43,451 bases of DNA. Origin: a virus. The notes below the pieces were generated by a model. That model made no database searches. It was not told where the DNA came from and saw only the letters and a list, made by a program, of their open reading frames with translations. Shown piece by piece: positions 25,367 through 32,268 of this stretch (position 1 is its first letter; each line of letters opens with the position of its first letter). The stretch lies in IMG/VR virus record IMGVR_UViG_3300020182_000065, positions 1 to 43,451 of that record; one strand, 5' to 3'. Position numbers and translations under genes: made by a program.

Positions 25367-25573
25367 ATGAAAACTTTTTTAGAATTCGTTACATCTGAAC
25401 AACCTACCATAGAAGAAGAGATTGCTTCTATGGTAGATGATGAGCGCGGTCAACAAGCACTTGTTGCTCTATATAACAGCATTAACGAAGAGAACAAAGA
25501 TAAGTTTAGAGAACGCTTAGATACTGATACAGAGAAACTCGTAATGTTTGCTCTGTCTAAATTTGAAGAGTAA
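25367..25573 (+). CDS. Small prohead protein with capsid-targeting-like N-terminus
   Basis: The product is 68 residues and begins MKTFLEFVTSEQP. T4 internal proteins begin MKTYQEFIAE, the capsid targeting sequence that carries them into the prohead and is removed by gp21. The resemblance (MKT, aromatic, EF, hydrophobic, E) and the position between gene 67 and the protease make a packaged or core protein likely; T4 has gene 68 at this place. The rest is helical and acidic (EEEIASMVDDERGQQALVAL). The ATG follows the gene 67 stop with no gap. I do not assign gene 68 because length (141 in T4) and sequence do not clearly agree. Confidence 0.7.
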   Translation: MKTFLEFVTSEQPTIEEEIASMVDDERGQQALVALYNSINEENKDKFRERLDTDTEKLVMFALSKFEE

Positions 25574-25642
25574 CTAAGGTGTTTTTAGAAAAACTTTTAT
25601 GGATTGTATGTGGGTATGCCACAGAGTTGTTCGTGGGGCAAT

Positions 25643-25789
25643 ATGAAATCCTTTAAACAGTTTTTAGAACAAAAATCTCCAAATTTTGTAGCGAAGCATG
25701 CATATAAATATAATAAATCTTCGGTGCAAAAAGACAAAAAAAAGGAGATTAAGAAAGGTTATACGAAACATAAAGGGGCACAACAATGA
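25643..25789 (+). CDS. Small basic protein with capsid-targeting-like N-terminus
   Basis: The product is 48 residues from the ATG at 25643 (GTGGGG five to ten bases upstream); in-frame starts further up, such as 25604, would add a segment unlike any phage protein I know. It begins MKSFKQFLEQKSP, again like the T4 capsid targeting sequence MKTYQEFIAE. The remainder is strongly basic (KDKKKEIKKGYTKHKGAQQ), as in T4 internal proteins that are packaged with DNA. Its stop overlaps the start of gene 21. An exact late promoter element lies inside the gene. Role as a packaged internal protein is inferred. Confidence 0.6.
   Translation: MKSFKQFLEQKSPNFVAKHAYKYNKSSVQKDKKKEIKKGYTKHKGAQQ
25703..25710 (+). 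promoter_or_regulatory. Possible intragenic late promoter TATAAATA
   Basis: An exact late element inside the 48-residue gene and 75 bases before gene 21, a spacing like that of the promoters before 2150 and gene 18. It could give the protease its own late transcript, but it might also be a chance match in AT-rich codons (KYNK). Confidence 0.4.
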
Positions 25790-26436
25790 GACTCATAACT
25801 GAACTTAACGAAACAGTTAGTTTCGTAACAGAAGAAAGAGAAGATGGTAAAAAGGATATGTTCATTGAAGGTATCTTTATGCAAGCCGACATTGCAAATC
25901 GGAATGGGCGCATGTACCCTTTTAGTGTTTTAAATAAAGAGACTGAAAGGTATAACGAAGAATACGTAAAAAAAGGTCGCGCTTTTGGTGAACTCGGACA
26001 CCCCGAAGGGCCAACAATTAACTTAGAGCGCGTTAGTCATCTTATCAAAGATCTTCGTGCAGAAGGCTCCAATTTCTACGGGAAAGCAAAACTTTTAGAT
26101 ACTCCATACGGAAACATTGTTAAGAATTTAATCGGTGAGGGTGCGCAGTTTGGTGTATCTACTCGCGGAATGGGAACTCTCGAAGACACTAAAGAGGGTT
26201 ACAAGGTTGTTTGCGATGACTTCCATCTCGCAACAGCAGCAGATATCGTAGCAGATCCTTCTGCGCCAGACGCCTTTGTACGAGGTATTATGGAAAACAG
26301 AGAGTGGATTTGCGTTGATGGTCATTGGATGGAAAAACAAATAGAAGAGTCTAAAAAAATTATTAAGAAAGCATCCACAAAACAGCTCCGAGAAGCAAAG
26401 TTAAAGATTTTTGAAAACTTTCTTCGTCGGCTATAA
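25786..26436 (+). CDS. 21: Prohead core protein protease gp21
   Basis: The product is 216 residues (T4 gp21 is 212). It is the serine protease that cleaves scaffold, core and capsid proteins during head maturation. The herpesvirus-type fold is indicated by His72 in FGELGHPEGP and Ser125 in QFGVSTRGMG, the two catalytic residues conserved in gp21 proteases, and by the N-terminal FIEGIFMQADIANRNGRMYP block. It lies upstream of genes 22 and 23 in T4 order. The ATG overlaps the stop of the small basic gene. The C-terminal 40 residues are basic and helical, and in T4 the protease removes parts of itself. Confidence 0.95.
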   Translation: MRLITELNETVSFVTEEREDGKKDMFIEGIFMQADIANRNGRMYPFSVLNKETERYNEEYVKKGRAFGELGHPEGPTINLERVSHLIKDLRAEGSNFYGKAKLLDTPYGNIVKNLIGEGAQFGVSTRGMGTLEDTKEGYKVVCDDFHLATAADIVADPSAPDAFVRGIMENREWICVDGHWMEKQIEESKKIIKKASTKQLREAKLKIFENFLRRL

Positions 26437-26452
26437 TCAAAAACCGTATTAT

Positions 26453-26460
26453 TATAAATA
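26453..26460 (+). promoter_or_regulatory. T4-type late promoter TATAAATA
   Basis: An exact late element 37 bases before the scaffold gene 22. Confidence 0.78.
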
Positions 26461-26497
26461 ACTTAATAATTGACTCAAAAATTATAAGGAGAATCGT

Positions 26498-27313
26498 ATG
26501 ACAGCAGAAATTCAACATGAACTAGAGGAAAACACTGTTGAAACAGCGGTAGAAGAAACTACAGAAACGACGGAAGTTGTTGAAGAGCAATCATCTATTG
26601 ACGTTGATTCATTGTTTTCTGGCGAAGAATTGTCAGAAGAATACAAGTTAAAGGCCAAGTCTATTTTTGAAGCCGTTGTAACTGAGCGAGTAAAAGAAGT
26701 TACTGCAGGCTTGCAAGAAGAGTTTGACCAAAAATTAGAAGAAGAAGCTGAAGCCTTTTCTGAAGGTTTAGTATCTAAAGTCGATGAGTACTTAGAGTAT
26801 GTTGTTTCCGAGTGGATGGAAGAAAACAGACTCGCAGTAGATCATGGTATTCGTGCTGAAATGGTAGAAGACTTTATGTTAGGTCTTAAAAATCTTTTCG
26901 TAGAACACTATGTAGAAATCCCCGAAGACAAAGTTGACGTAGTAGAAAACTTTGCAACACAGGTTGATTCTCTGAAGGGTGAACTTGACAAAGCAGTCAA
27001 CACAAACAACGAACTCGCCGAGCAGTTGAGAGTGTTGAAGAAAGAAAAGGTTGTTGAAAATGTCTCTGAAGGTTTGACCGAAGTACAGGTTGAGAAATTC
27101 AAGTCTTTATCAGAAAATATCGTTTTCGAATCCGAAGAAGATTTCTCAGATAAGGTTGGGATGATCAAGCAGAAGTATTTTTCAGAATCTAATGATAATT
27201 CATCACAAGCGCCGAGTCTCACCGAAGACTCTACCGAAGAGTTGACAGAAAGTCTCAGTTCATCATCGATGAACGCTTATGTTAACAGTCTTTCACGCAT
27301 TGTTAAAAGTTAA
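26498..27313 (+). CDS. 22: Prohead scaffold (major core) protein gp22
   Basis: The product is 271 residues (T4 gp22 is 269). It forms the internal scaffold on which gp23 assembles and is cut to peptides by gp21. The sequence is very acidic, almost devoid of aromatics at the N-terminus (ETAVEETTETTEVVEEQ), and largely predicted coiled coil (EFDQKLEEEAEAFSEGLVSK, LKGELDKAVNTNNELAEQLR). The central block VSEWMEENRLAVDHGIRAEM and VEDFMLGLKNLFVEHYVEIP is the most conserved part of gp22 in T4-like phages. It has its own late promoter and a GGAG Shine-Dalgarno and is followed by gene 23. Confidence 0.93.
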   Translation: MTAEIQHELEENTVETAVEETTETTEVVEEQSSIDVDSLFSGEELSEEYKLKAKSIFEAVVTERVKEVTAGLQEEFDQKLEEEAEAFSEGLVSKVDEYLEYVVSEWMEENRLAVDHGIRAEMVEDFMLGLKNLFVEHYVEIPEDKVDVVENFATQVDSLKGELDKAVNTNNELAEQLRVLKKEKVVENVSEGLTEVQVEKFKSLSENIVFESEEDFSDKVGMIKQKYFSESNDNSSQAPSLTEDSTEELTESLSSSSMNAYVNSLSRIVKS

Positions 27314-27318
27314 TTTTT

Positions 27319-27326
27319 TATAAATA
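27319..27326 (+). promoter_or_regulatory. T4-type late promoter TATAAATA
   Basis: An exact late element 36 bases before the major capsid gene, the most highly expressed late gene in T4-type phages. Confidence 0.8.
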
Positions 27327-27362
27327 ATAACAGAGTTTAGAATTTACTCAAAGGAGAAAACT

Positions 27363-28715
27363 ATGTCAACAGATATTTTACAAAAAAAATGGGCCCCTAT
27401 TCTTGAGCATGCAGATTTGCCAAAGATTACGGACTCTCACAAGCGAGCTACTATTGCTCAAATGCTCGAAAACCAAGAGCAAGCCATCCGCGAAAGTCAG
27501 TCTGGTGGGTACAGTGAGCAAACTTCACTGTTAGAAGCACCAACTAATGCTATGGGTGCTTCTGCAGCTGCTGGGGGCGATTCTGGTAACATCAATTTTG
27601 TCGATCCAGTAATGATTTCACTGATTCGTCGCGCTATGCCAAACTTAATTGCTTATGATATTGCTGGTGTTCAGCCTATGTCAGGTCCTACTGGTTTGAT
27701 TTTCGCAATGAGCGCAAGGTACTCAAGCCAAACTGGTGATGAATCTTTTTATGACGAATCTGATACAAACTTCTCTGGCCAGAACGCAGCTCAGGACGCG
27801 CCAGGCGGTGTTGTAGCAACAAGCACAACAACAGACCCGTTTGCAGCTGCTGGGTACACTAGCGCTGGTGGTATGACTACAGCACAATCCGAAGCACTCG
27901 GTGACGCGGCTGGTAATCAGTTCGCTGAAATGGCATTCTCTATCGAGAAAGTTAGTGTTGTTGCTAAGAGCCGCGCTCTGAAAGCAGAATACACGATGGA
28001 ATTAGCACAAGATCTTAAAGCTGTTCATGGTTTGGACGCCGAGTCAGAACTTGCTAACATTCTGTCAACGGAAATTCTTGCTGAAATCAACCGCGAAGTT
28101 GTTCGTACAGTTAACTTTGGTGCCAAGCTTGGTGCTGCTGATACTGCTACTCCAGGCACATTTGACCTTGATGTTGACGCTAATGGCCGTTGGTCAGTAG
28201 AGAAGTTCAAGGGTTTGATGTTCCAATTAGAGCGTGAAGCAAACCAAATCGCTAAAGATACTCGTCGTGGTAAGGGTAACATCCTCATCTGTTCTTCTGA
28301 CGTTGCTTCTGCACTTCAGATGGCTGGTGTTCTGGATTACACTCCTGCTTTGTCTAACAGCCTTCAGGTTGATGACACTGGTAGCACGTTCGCTGGTGTA
28401 TTGAATGGTCGCGTAAAAGTTTACATCGATCCATACTTCCAAGGATCTGCTGGTAGCCACTATGCAACTATGGGATACAAAGGTTCTTCATCATACGATT
28501 CTGGTGTATTCTACTGCCCTTACGTTCCTCTCCAGATGGTACGTGCGGTTGGTCAAGATAGCTTCCAACCAAAGATCGGATTCAAGACTCGCTACGGCAT
28601 GGTCGCTAATCCTTTCTCACGATCTGTGCAGGGTGCTGCGGATGTATCTGATGGAACAATCACTTCCGGTACTAATGCTTACTACCGCAAGTTCAAGATT
28701 GTCAATCTTATGTAA
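27363..28715 (+). CDS. 23: Major capsid protein gp23
   Basis: The product is 450 residues (T4 gp23 is 521; exoT-even versions are shorter). The N-terminus (LQKKWAPILEHADLPKI, MLENQEQA) matches the T4 propeptide. A gp21-type cleavage site (LLE before Ala) is predicted after Glu58 in QTSLLEAPTN, leaving a mature protein of about 392 residues. Core blocks include MISLIRRAMPNLIAYDIAGV, QPMSGPTGLIFAM, VVAKSRALKAEYTMELAQDL, KAVHGLDAESELANILSTEI and FQPKIGFKTRYGMVANPF. AAGGAG precedes the ATG, and a terminator follows. Codons are dominated by pyrimidine-ending, well-translated types, fitting very high expression. Confidence 0.97.
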   Translation: MSTDILQKKWAPILEHADLPKITDSHKRATIAQMLENQEQAIRESQSGGYSEQTSLLEAPTNAMGASAAAGGDSGNINFVDPVMISLIRRAMPNLIAYDIAGVQPMSGPTGLIFAMSARYSSQTGDESFYDESDTNFSGQNAAQDAPGGVVATSTTTDPFAAAGYTSAGGMTTAQSEALGDAAGNQFAEMAFSIEKVSVVAKSRALKAEYTMELAQDLKAVHGLDAESELANILSTEILAEINREVVRTVNFGAKLGAADTATPGTFDLDVDANGRWSVEKFKGLMFQLEREANQIAKDTRRGKGNILICSSDVASALQMAGVLDYTPALSNSLQVDDTGSTFAGVLNGRVKVYIDPYFQGSAGSHYATMGYKGSSSYDSGVFYCPYVPLQMVRAVGQDSFQPKIGFKTRYGMVANPFSRSVQGAADVSDGTITSGTNAYYRKFKIVNLM

Positions 28716-28743
28716 GATTAAGTCATCATTAGAAATGACATTC

Positions 28744-28768
28744 AAGGGGGCTTCGGCCCCCTTTTTTT
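28744..28768 (+). terminator. Intrinsic terminator with TTCG tetraloop after capsid gene
   Basis: An 8-bp stem, AAGGGGGC and GCCCCCTT, closes a TTCG tetraloop and runs directly into seven T. It ends the capsid transcript and is followed at once by a new late promoter. Confidence 0.95.
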
Positions 28769-28772
28769 GTCT

Positions 28773-28780
28773 TATAAATA
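28773..28780 (+). promoter_or_regulatory. T4-type late promoter TATAAATA
   Basis: An exact late element between the capsid terminator and the tail completion-like gene, 30 bases before its start. Confidence 0.75.
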
Positions 28781-28810
28781 TACATATCATTAATAAGGTA
28801 ATCAAAACAA

Positions 28811-29323
28811 ATGGCGACTCCAACCAACACAAGCTTTCTTGCAAATAACAAATATCAATTTGTTATAGATCGTTTACCCAACTTTACCTTTTTTGTGCAA
28901 GGCATAAACATGCCTTCTCTAACTATGAACCCTGTGCAGACAAACACACCATACACACAGTTGTATCAGCCTGCAAATCAGTTGACATATGAGCAGTTAC
29001 AGGTCACCTACGTTATAGACGAAGATATGCAATCGTGGTTTGAAATTTACAATTGGATGACAAATCTCGGTAACCCAACGTCGCTTGACAAATTGGGAAT
29101 ACTAACAACAGTCGCGGGCAAAGAAAATAGTGTTGTTTCTGATGCAAGTTTATTGATTAAAACAAACTCAAACAATGACAATATAAATGTGCAATTTTAT
29201 GATATCTTTCCTATGGAACTTACGGGGTTTCAAATGAGTTCTGCCGAAGGTCAAGATTTTCAAACAACATCTGTTACATTTGCTTACACTTATTTTACTG
29301 CAACTAAGTTGACAACACCTTAA
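28811..29323 (+). CDS. Tail completion / tube-type virion protein (gp3-like position)
   Basis: The product is 170 residues. The N-terminus has NKYQFVIDRLPNFTFFVQGI and MPSLTMNPVQTNTPYTQLYQ, then YEQLQVTYVIDEDMQSWFEI and WMTNLGNPTSLD, and it ends TTSVTFAYTYF. This is the layout of tail-tube-fold proteins (strand, loop, DE, strand). In many T4-like cyanophages the gene between 23 and uvsY is annotated as gene 3, the tail completion protein that terminates the tube in T4 (176 residues). Length and place fit gp3, while the sequence also fits a further tube-like virion protein, so the symbol is left empty. It has its own late promoter, so it is a virion gene although its downstream neighbours are replication genes. 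Confidence 0.7.
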   Translation: MATPTNTSFLANNKYQFVIDRLPNFTFFVQGINMPSLTMNPVQTNTPYTQLYQPANQLTYEQLQVTYVIDEDMQSWFEIYNWMTNLGNPTSLDKLGILTTVAGKENSVVSDASLLIKTNSNNDNINVQFYDIFPMELTGFQMSSAEGQDFQTTSVTFAYTYFTATKLTTP

Positions 29324-29337
29324 AAATATGGTATAAT
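29309..29337 (+). promoter_or_regulatory. Consensus sigma70 promoter upstream of uvsY
   Basis: TTGACA at 29309-29314 and TATAAT at 29332-29337, separated by exactly 17 bases: a perfect bacterial housekeeping promoter. It overlaps the 3-prime end of the preceding late gene and stands 29 bases before uvsY. This marks the switch from late to early/middle genes. Confidence 0.85.
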
Positions 29338-29366
29338 AGTATGCCTACTTATATTATGGAGAATAT

Positions 29367-29804
29367 ATGACGCTCGATGAAATTATTGATGAGTGGAGAA
29401 ATGATTGTCAGTTGGACTCTACCGCGCTTGGCGCAGAGTCTCTGAAGATTCCAGTTCTACACAGCAAGTACATGAAAATATACTATGAGGAAAGACGCAG
29501 ACTAAAAGCGATAGAATTTCAGATTAAAGATTTGCAGTTAGCAAAGCACGAATACTACACAGGTAAAATGTCCGAAGAAGAACTCCGAGAGCGTGGCTGG
29601 GAGCCATTCGAAAAAATCTTATTGAAATCCGAATCCGAAATGTATATGCAATCAGACAAAGATATCATACAGACCAATATTAAGACAGTAAACCAAAAAG
29701 AAAAAATGTCTTTGTTGGAAGAGATTGTGAAAAATTTAAATCAGCGCAATTTTCAAATCAAAAATGCGATTGATTATATGAAGCTAACGGGTGGTGAGTT
29801 GTAG
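29367..29804 (+). CDS. uvsY: Recombination mediator UvsY
   Basis: The product is 145 residues (T4 UvsY is 137). UvsY loads the UvsX recombinase on single-stranded DNA covered by gp32. Recognition rests on the N-terminal IIDEWRNDCQLDSTALGAES with IPVLHSKYMKIYYEERRRLK, the KHEYYTGKMSEEEL segment and the C-terminal INTNIK-like and LNQRNFQIKNAIDYMKLTGG blocks, which agree with UvsY in length, basic-helical character and the YYTG/YYSG motif. UvsW follows with a one-base overlap, the order found in T4-like cyanophages. UvsX itself is not in this window. Confidence 0.9.
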   Translation: MTLDEIIDEWRNDCQLDSTALGAESLKIPVLHSKYMKIYYEERRRLKAIEFQIKDLQLAKHEYYTGKMSEEELRERGWEPFEKILLKSESEMYMQSDKDIIQTNIKTVNQKEKMSLLEEIVKNLNQRNFQIKNAIDYMKLTGGEL

Positions 29805-31258
29805 TGTCAATAATAAAGGTATCAAAACTAAACGAAGTGTATGCATACATCCATTGCGAAAAAGGCGAAGGTATGGAGATAAGCGAGCACTTTACGTTTA
29901 TGGTTCCTGGCTATAAGTTTATGCCAGCATACCGCAATAAGATATGGGACGGTAAGATAAGACTATATCATTCATATAATCAAACACTCTATTATGGTCT
30001 AATACCATACCTAAAAAAGTTTTGTGATGATAGGGGGTACACCTTCGAGGTGGATCGTTCGGTGGATGCTGACGAAGATTTTTCTGTAGAGGAAGCCAGA
30101 GAATTTATAAAAACTTTGCAGATGAAACTTGATCCTAGAGACTATCAGGTTGATGCCTTTGTTCATGCCATAAGAAAGCGGCGAGCGATGATGCTGTCTC
30201 CAACTGCATCCGGCAAGTCATTGATAATCTACCTTGTTACCCGTTTCCTCGACGGAAAGACTTTGATTATTGTTCCCACAACATCTTTAGTATCTCAGTT
30301 AGAAAAAGATTTCTATGAGTATGGATATGATTCGCAGAAATATGTTCACCCGATTATGTCCGGCGCAGATAAAAATACAGACAAGCCAGTAGTAATCTCC
30401 ACATGGCAGTCTATCTATAAACAAAAGAAGGATTGGTTCGATCAATTTGACGTTGTTATCGGAGATGAGGCTCACCAGTTTAAAGCAAAATCTTTGACAA
30501 CAATCATGACAAACCTTGATGGATGTTCATACCGGTATGGCTTTACTGGAACTCTGGACGGAACTCAAACTCATAAGCTGGTGCTGGAGGGGCTGTTCGG
30601 TCAAGTCGAAAAAGTTACAACAACAAAAACGCTAATGGACCAAGGTAATCTTGCGGAGTTTAAGATAAAATCTCTCATACTGAAGCACACTAAAGAAAAC
30701 TGTAAGTTGGTGAGTAAATACAAATATCAAGAGGAAATCGACTATCTGGTTTCTAGCCAATCAAGGAACAAATTTATCACAAATCTTACGCTATCTTTAG
30801 GGGGAAATACACTTCTTTTGTTCCAATATGTAGACAAACACGGGAAAATGTTGTATAATACCATATGTGAAAAAGTTGATAAAAACAGAAAAGTGTTTTA
30901 TGTGTCAGGAGAAACCAAGGCCAGTGTCAGGGAAGATATTAGAGGGATAGTGGAAAGTGAAAGCAACTCCATCATTGTGGCTTCTTTCGGTACGTTTTCT
31001 ACTGGTATAAATATAAGGAACTTGCACAATGTAATCTTTGCTTCGCCCAGTAAAAGTAAAGTTAGAACATTGCAGTCTATAGGAAGGGGATTAAGATTAG
31101 GTGACAATAAAGAGTATGCTACCCTATACGATATTGCTGACGATCTGACACATGGGAAAAAACAAAATTACACGCTGCAACATTTTGTGGAAAGAATGAA
31201 AATATATAATGAAGAAAAGTTTGATTACAAGATGTATCAAATACAACTGAAAGGTTAG
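29804..31258 (+). CDS. uvsW: Recombination DNA helicase UvsW
   Basis: The product is 484 residues, close to T4 UvsW (about 500). UvsW is a superfamily 2 helicase that unwinds branched DNA and R-loops and ends origin-dependent replication. Visible motifs are Walker A SPTASGKS (Lys138), DEAH at 221-224, FTGTLDG in motif III, and QSIGRGLRLG in motif VI. The N-terminal 100 residues (YKFMPAYRNKIWDGKIRLYH) match the UvsW DNA-binding domain. The start is GTG at 29804, overlapping the uvsY stop by one base. A near-consensus promoter-like sequence lies inside the gene at 30831. Confidence 0.95.
   Translation: MSIIKVSKLNEVYAYIHCEKGEGMEISEHFTFMVPGYKFMPAYRNKIWDGKIRLYHSYNQTLYYGLIPYLKKFCDDRGYTFEVDRSVDADEDFSVEEAREFIKTLQMKLDPRDYQVDAFVHAIRKRRAMMLSPTASGKSLIIYLVTRFLDGKTLIIVPTTSLVSQLEKDFYEYGYDSQKYVHPIMSGADKNTDKPVVISTWQSIYKQKKDWFDQFDVVIGDEAHQFKAKSLTTIMTNLDGCSYRYGFTGTLDGTQTHKLVLEGLFGQVEKVTTTKTLMDQGNLAEFKIKSLILKHTKENCKLVSKYKYQEEIDYLVSSQSRNKFITNLTLSLGGNTLLLFQYVDKHGKMLYNTICEKVDKNRKVFYVSGETKASVREDIRGIVESESNSIIVASFGTFSTGINIRNLHNVIFASPSKSKVRTLQSIGRGLRLGDNKEYATLYDIADDLTHGKKQNYTLQHFVERMKIYNEEKFDYKMYQIQLKG
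30831..30859 (+). promoter_or_regulatory. Possible intragenic sigma70 promoter in uvsW
   Basis: TAGACA and TATAAT separated by 17 bases (11 of 12 consensus positions). It lies in codons for YVDKHGKMLYNTI, so it may be coincidental, but it could add transcripts for the 114-residue gene and gene 55 downstream. Confidence 0.3.
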
Positions 31259-31261
31259 AAT

Positions 31262-31606
31262 ATGGAAATTAATAAAATAATCAAAACCGTAAGTGGCGAC
31301 ACTATAGTTGCACAGATACTAAGTGAAACTATATCTTATGTCGAAGTGAAGAATCCTTTTAAGATATATTCTACGTTTGATAATCAGAACATGAAGTTAG
31401 AAGTTATCCGTTGGGATTGGGCATCAAGATTTGATCAGCCTTTCAGAATATACAAAACGGCAATCGTTTCTGTTTCTGACCCAACATTTAATCTGGAAAA
31501 GTCATATGTAGAAGTTGTAGATAATGAACTACACTTTTATGAGAAGAAGAAAGCTGAAGAAGCTATAGATGAGTTTGAAGATTTTGATAAAAAGGATATA
31601 CATTAG
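31262..31606 (+). CDS. Small Sm/Hfq-like (SH3-barrel) conserved phage protein
   Basis: The product is 114 residues. The N-terminal 80 residues (INKIIKTVSGDTIVAQILSE, then YVEVKNPFKIYS, then WDWASRFDQPFRIYKTAIVS and VSDPTFNLEKSYVE) have the alternating strand layout of Sm-like barrels: a GD-(E/T)I-(V/I)A turn, a KNP strand and a late I-VS strand. I recall comparable short proteins in many T4-like cyanophages without assigned function. The C-terminal tail is acidic and lysine-rich. It follows uvsW by three bases and precedes gene 55. RNA binding would be a guess from the fold, which itself is inferred. Confidence 0.65.
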   Translation: MEINKIIKTVSGDTIVAQILSETISYVEVKNPFKIYSTFDNQNMKLEVIRWDWASRFDQPFRIYKTAIVSVSDPTFNLEKSYVEVVDNELHFYEKKKAEEAIDEFEDFDKKDIH

Positions 31607-31621
31607 AAATACCCTTATGGA

Positions 31622-31665
31622 TAGGCTACACTGTTATTTAACCACATTGTCAAGGAAATGTCAAG
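31622..31665 (+). repeat. 44-bp dispersed intergenic element, copy 2
   Basis: Matches 6658-6701 at 35 of 44 positions without gaps, including TAGGCTACACTGT and two TGTCAAG repeats 11 bp apart. It fills the gap between the 114-residue gene and gene 55. Confidence 0.75.
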
Positions 31666-31682
31666 TACTTTAGGAAAATATT

Positions 31683-32213
31683 ATGAAAAAAGATAAGCCA
31701 TTGAAGCATTACGTAGACAACCAGCTGTTCTTAGAGAACATGGTCGTGTATAGAAACTCCGTATTAGCAGCTAGGGAGAACGAGATGCCTAGACCTAGAG
31801 TGCCTGAGTATATTGGCTCCTGCCTGTTCAAGATAGCAACGCATCTATCACGCAGACCAAACTTTGTCAATTATACCTTTCGAGATGATATGATTTCGGA
31901 TGGCGTAGAAAACTGTCTATTGTATATCGACAACTTTAACCCCGAGAAATCAAAAAACCCATTTTCATATTTCACGCAGATCATATACTACGCATTCCTA
32001 AGAAGGATTCAGAAAGAAAAGAAACATCTATACATTAAGTATAAGAGCATGGAAAATGAGGTCATCAATACGCTGATTCAAAACTTGGGTGAGGATCACG
32101 TAACCACTCAGCTCAATGGTATGATGCACGATGCATACAGCGAAGAGTTCATTGCAAACTTCATCCAAAGCTTTGAAGCAACCAAGAAAAAGAAATCAAA
32201 AAAGAAGTCTTGA
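31683..32213 (+). CDS. 55: Late transcription sigma factor gp55
   Basis: The product is 176 residues (T4 gp55 is 185). gp55 replaces host sigma70 on RNA polymerase and recognises TATAAATA. The sequence matches gp55 of T4-like phages: YVDNQLFLENMVVYRN, then VPEYIGSCLFKIATHLSRRP, FVNYTFRDDMISDGVENCLL, IDNFNPEKSKNPFSYFTQII and YYAFLRRIQKEKKHLYIKYK. The last two blocks resemble sigma region 2. The C-terminus is basic (KKKKSKKKS). The many TATAAATA sites upstream of virion genes in this window are its expected targets. The repeated 44-bp element lies just upstream, and a consensus host promoter overlaps its stop codon. Confidence 0.95.
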   Translation: MKKDKPLKHYVDNQLFLENMVVYRNSVLAARENEMPRPRVPEYIGSCLFKIATHLSRRPNFVNYTFRDDMISDGVENCLLYIDNFNPEKSKNPFSYFTQIIYYAFLRRIQKEKKHLYIKYKSMENEVINTLIQNLGEDHVTTQLNGMMHDAYSEEFIANFIQSFEATKKKKSKKKS

Positions 32214-32238
32214 CATTGTTGTTATATTAGTCTATAAT
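32210..32238 (+). promoter_or_regulatory. Consensus sigma70 promoter upstream of gene 47
   Basis: TTGACA at 32210-32215 and TATAAT at 32233-32238 with 17 bases between them. It overlaps the gene 55 stop and lies 30 bases before gene 47. Confidence 0.88.
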
Positions 32239-32268
32239 ATACAATTAACTTAGAAATGGATTTATTAA

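Noticed and set aside
31006-31013. TATAAATA inside uvsW
   Set aside because: It lies deep in conserved codons (GINIRN) of a helicase motif, with no gene start at late-promoter distance, so a chance match is more likely.
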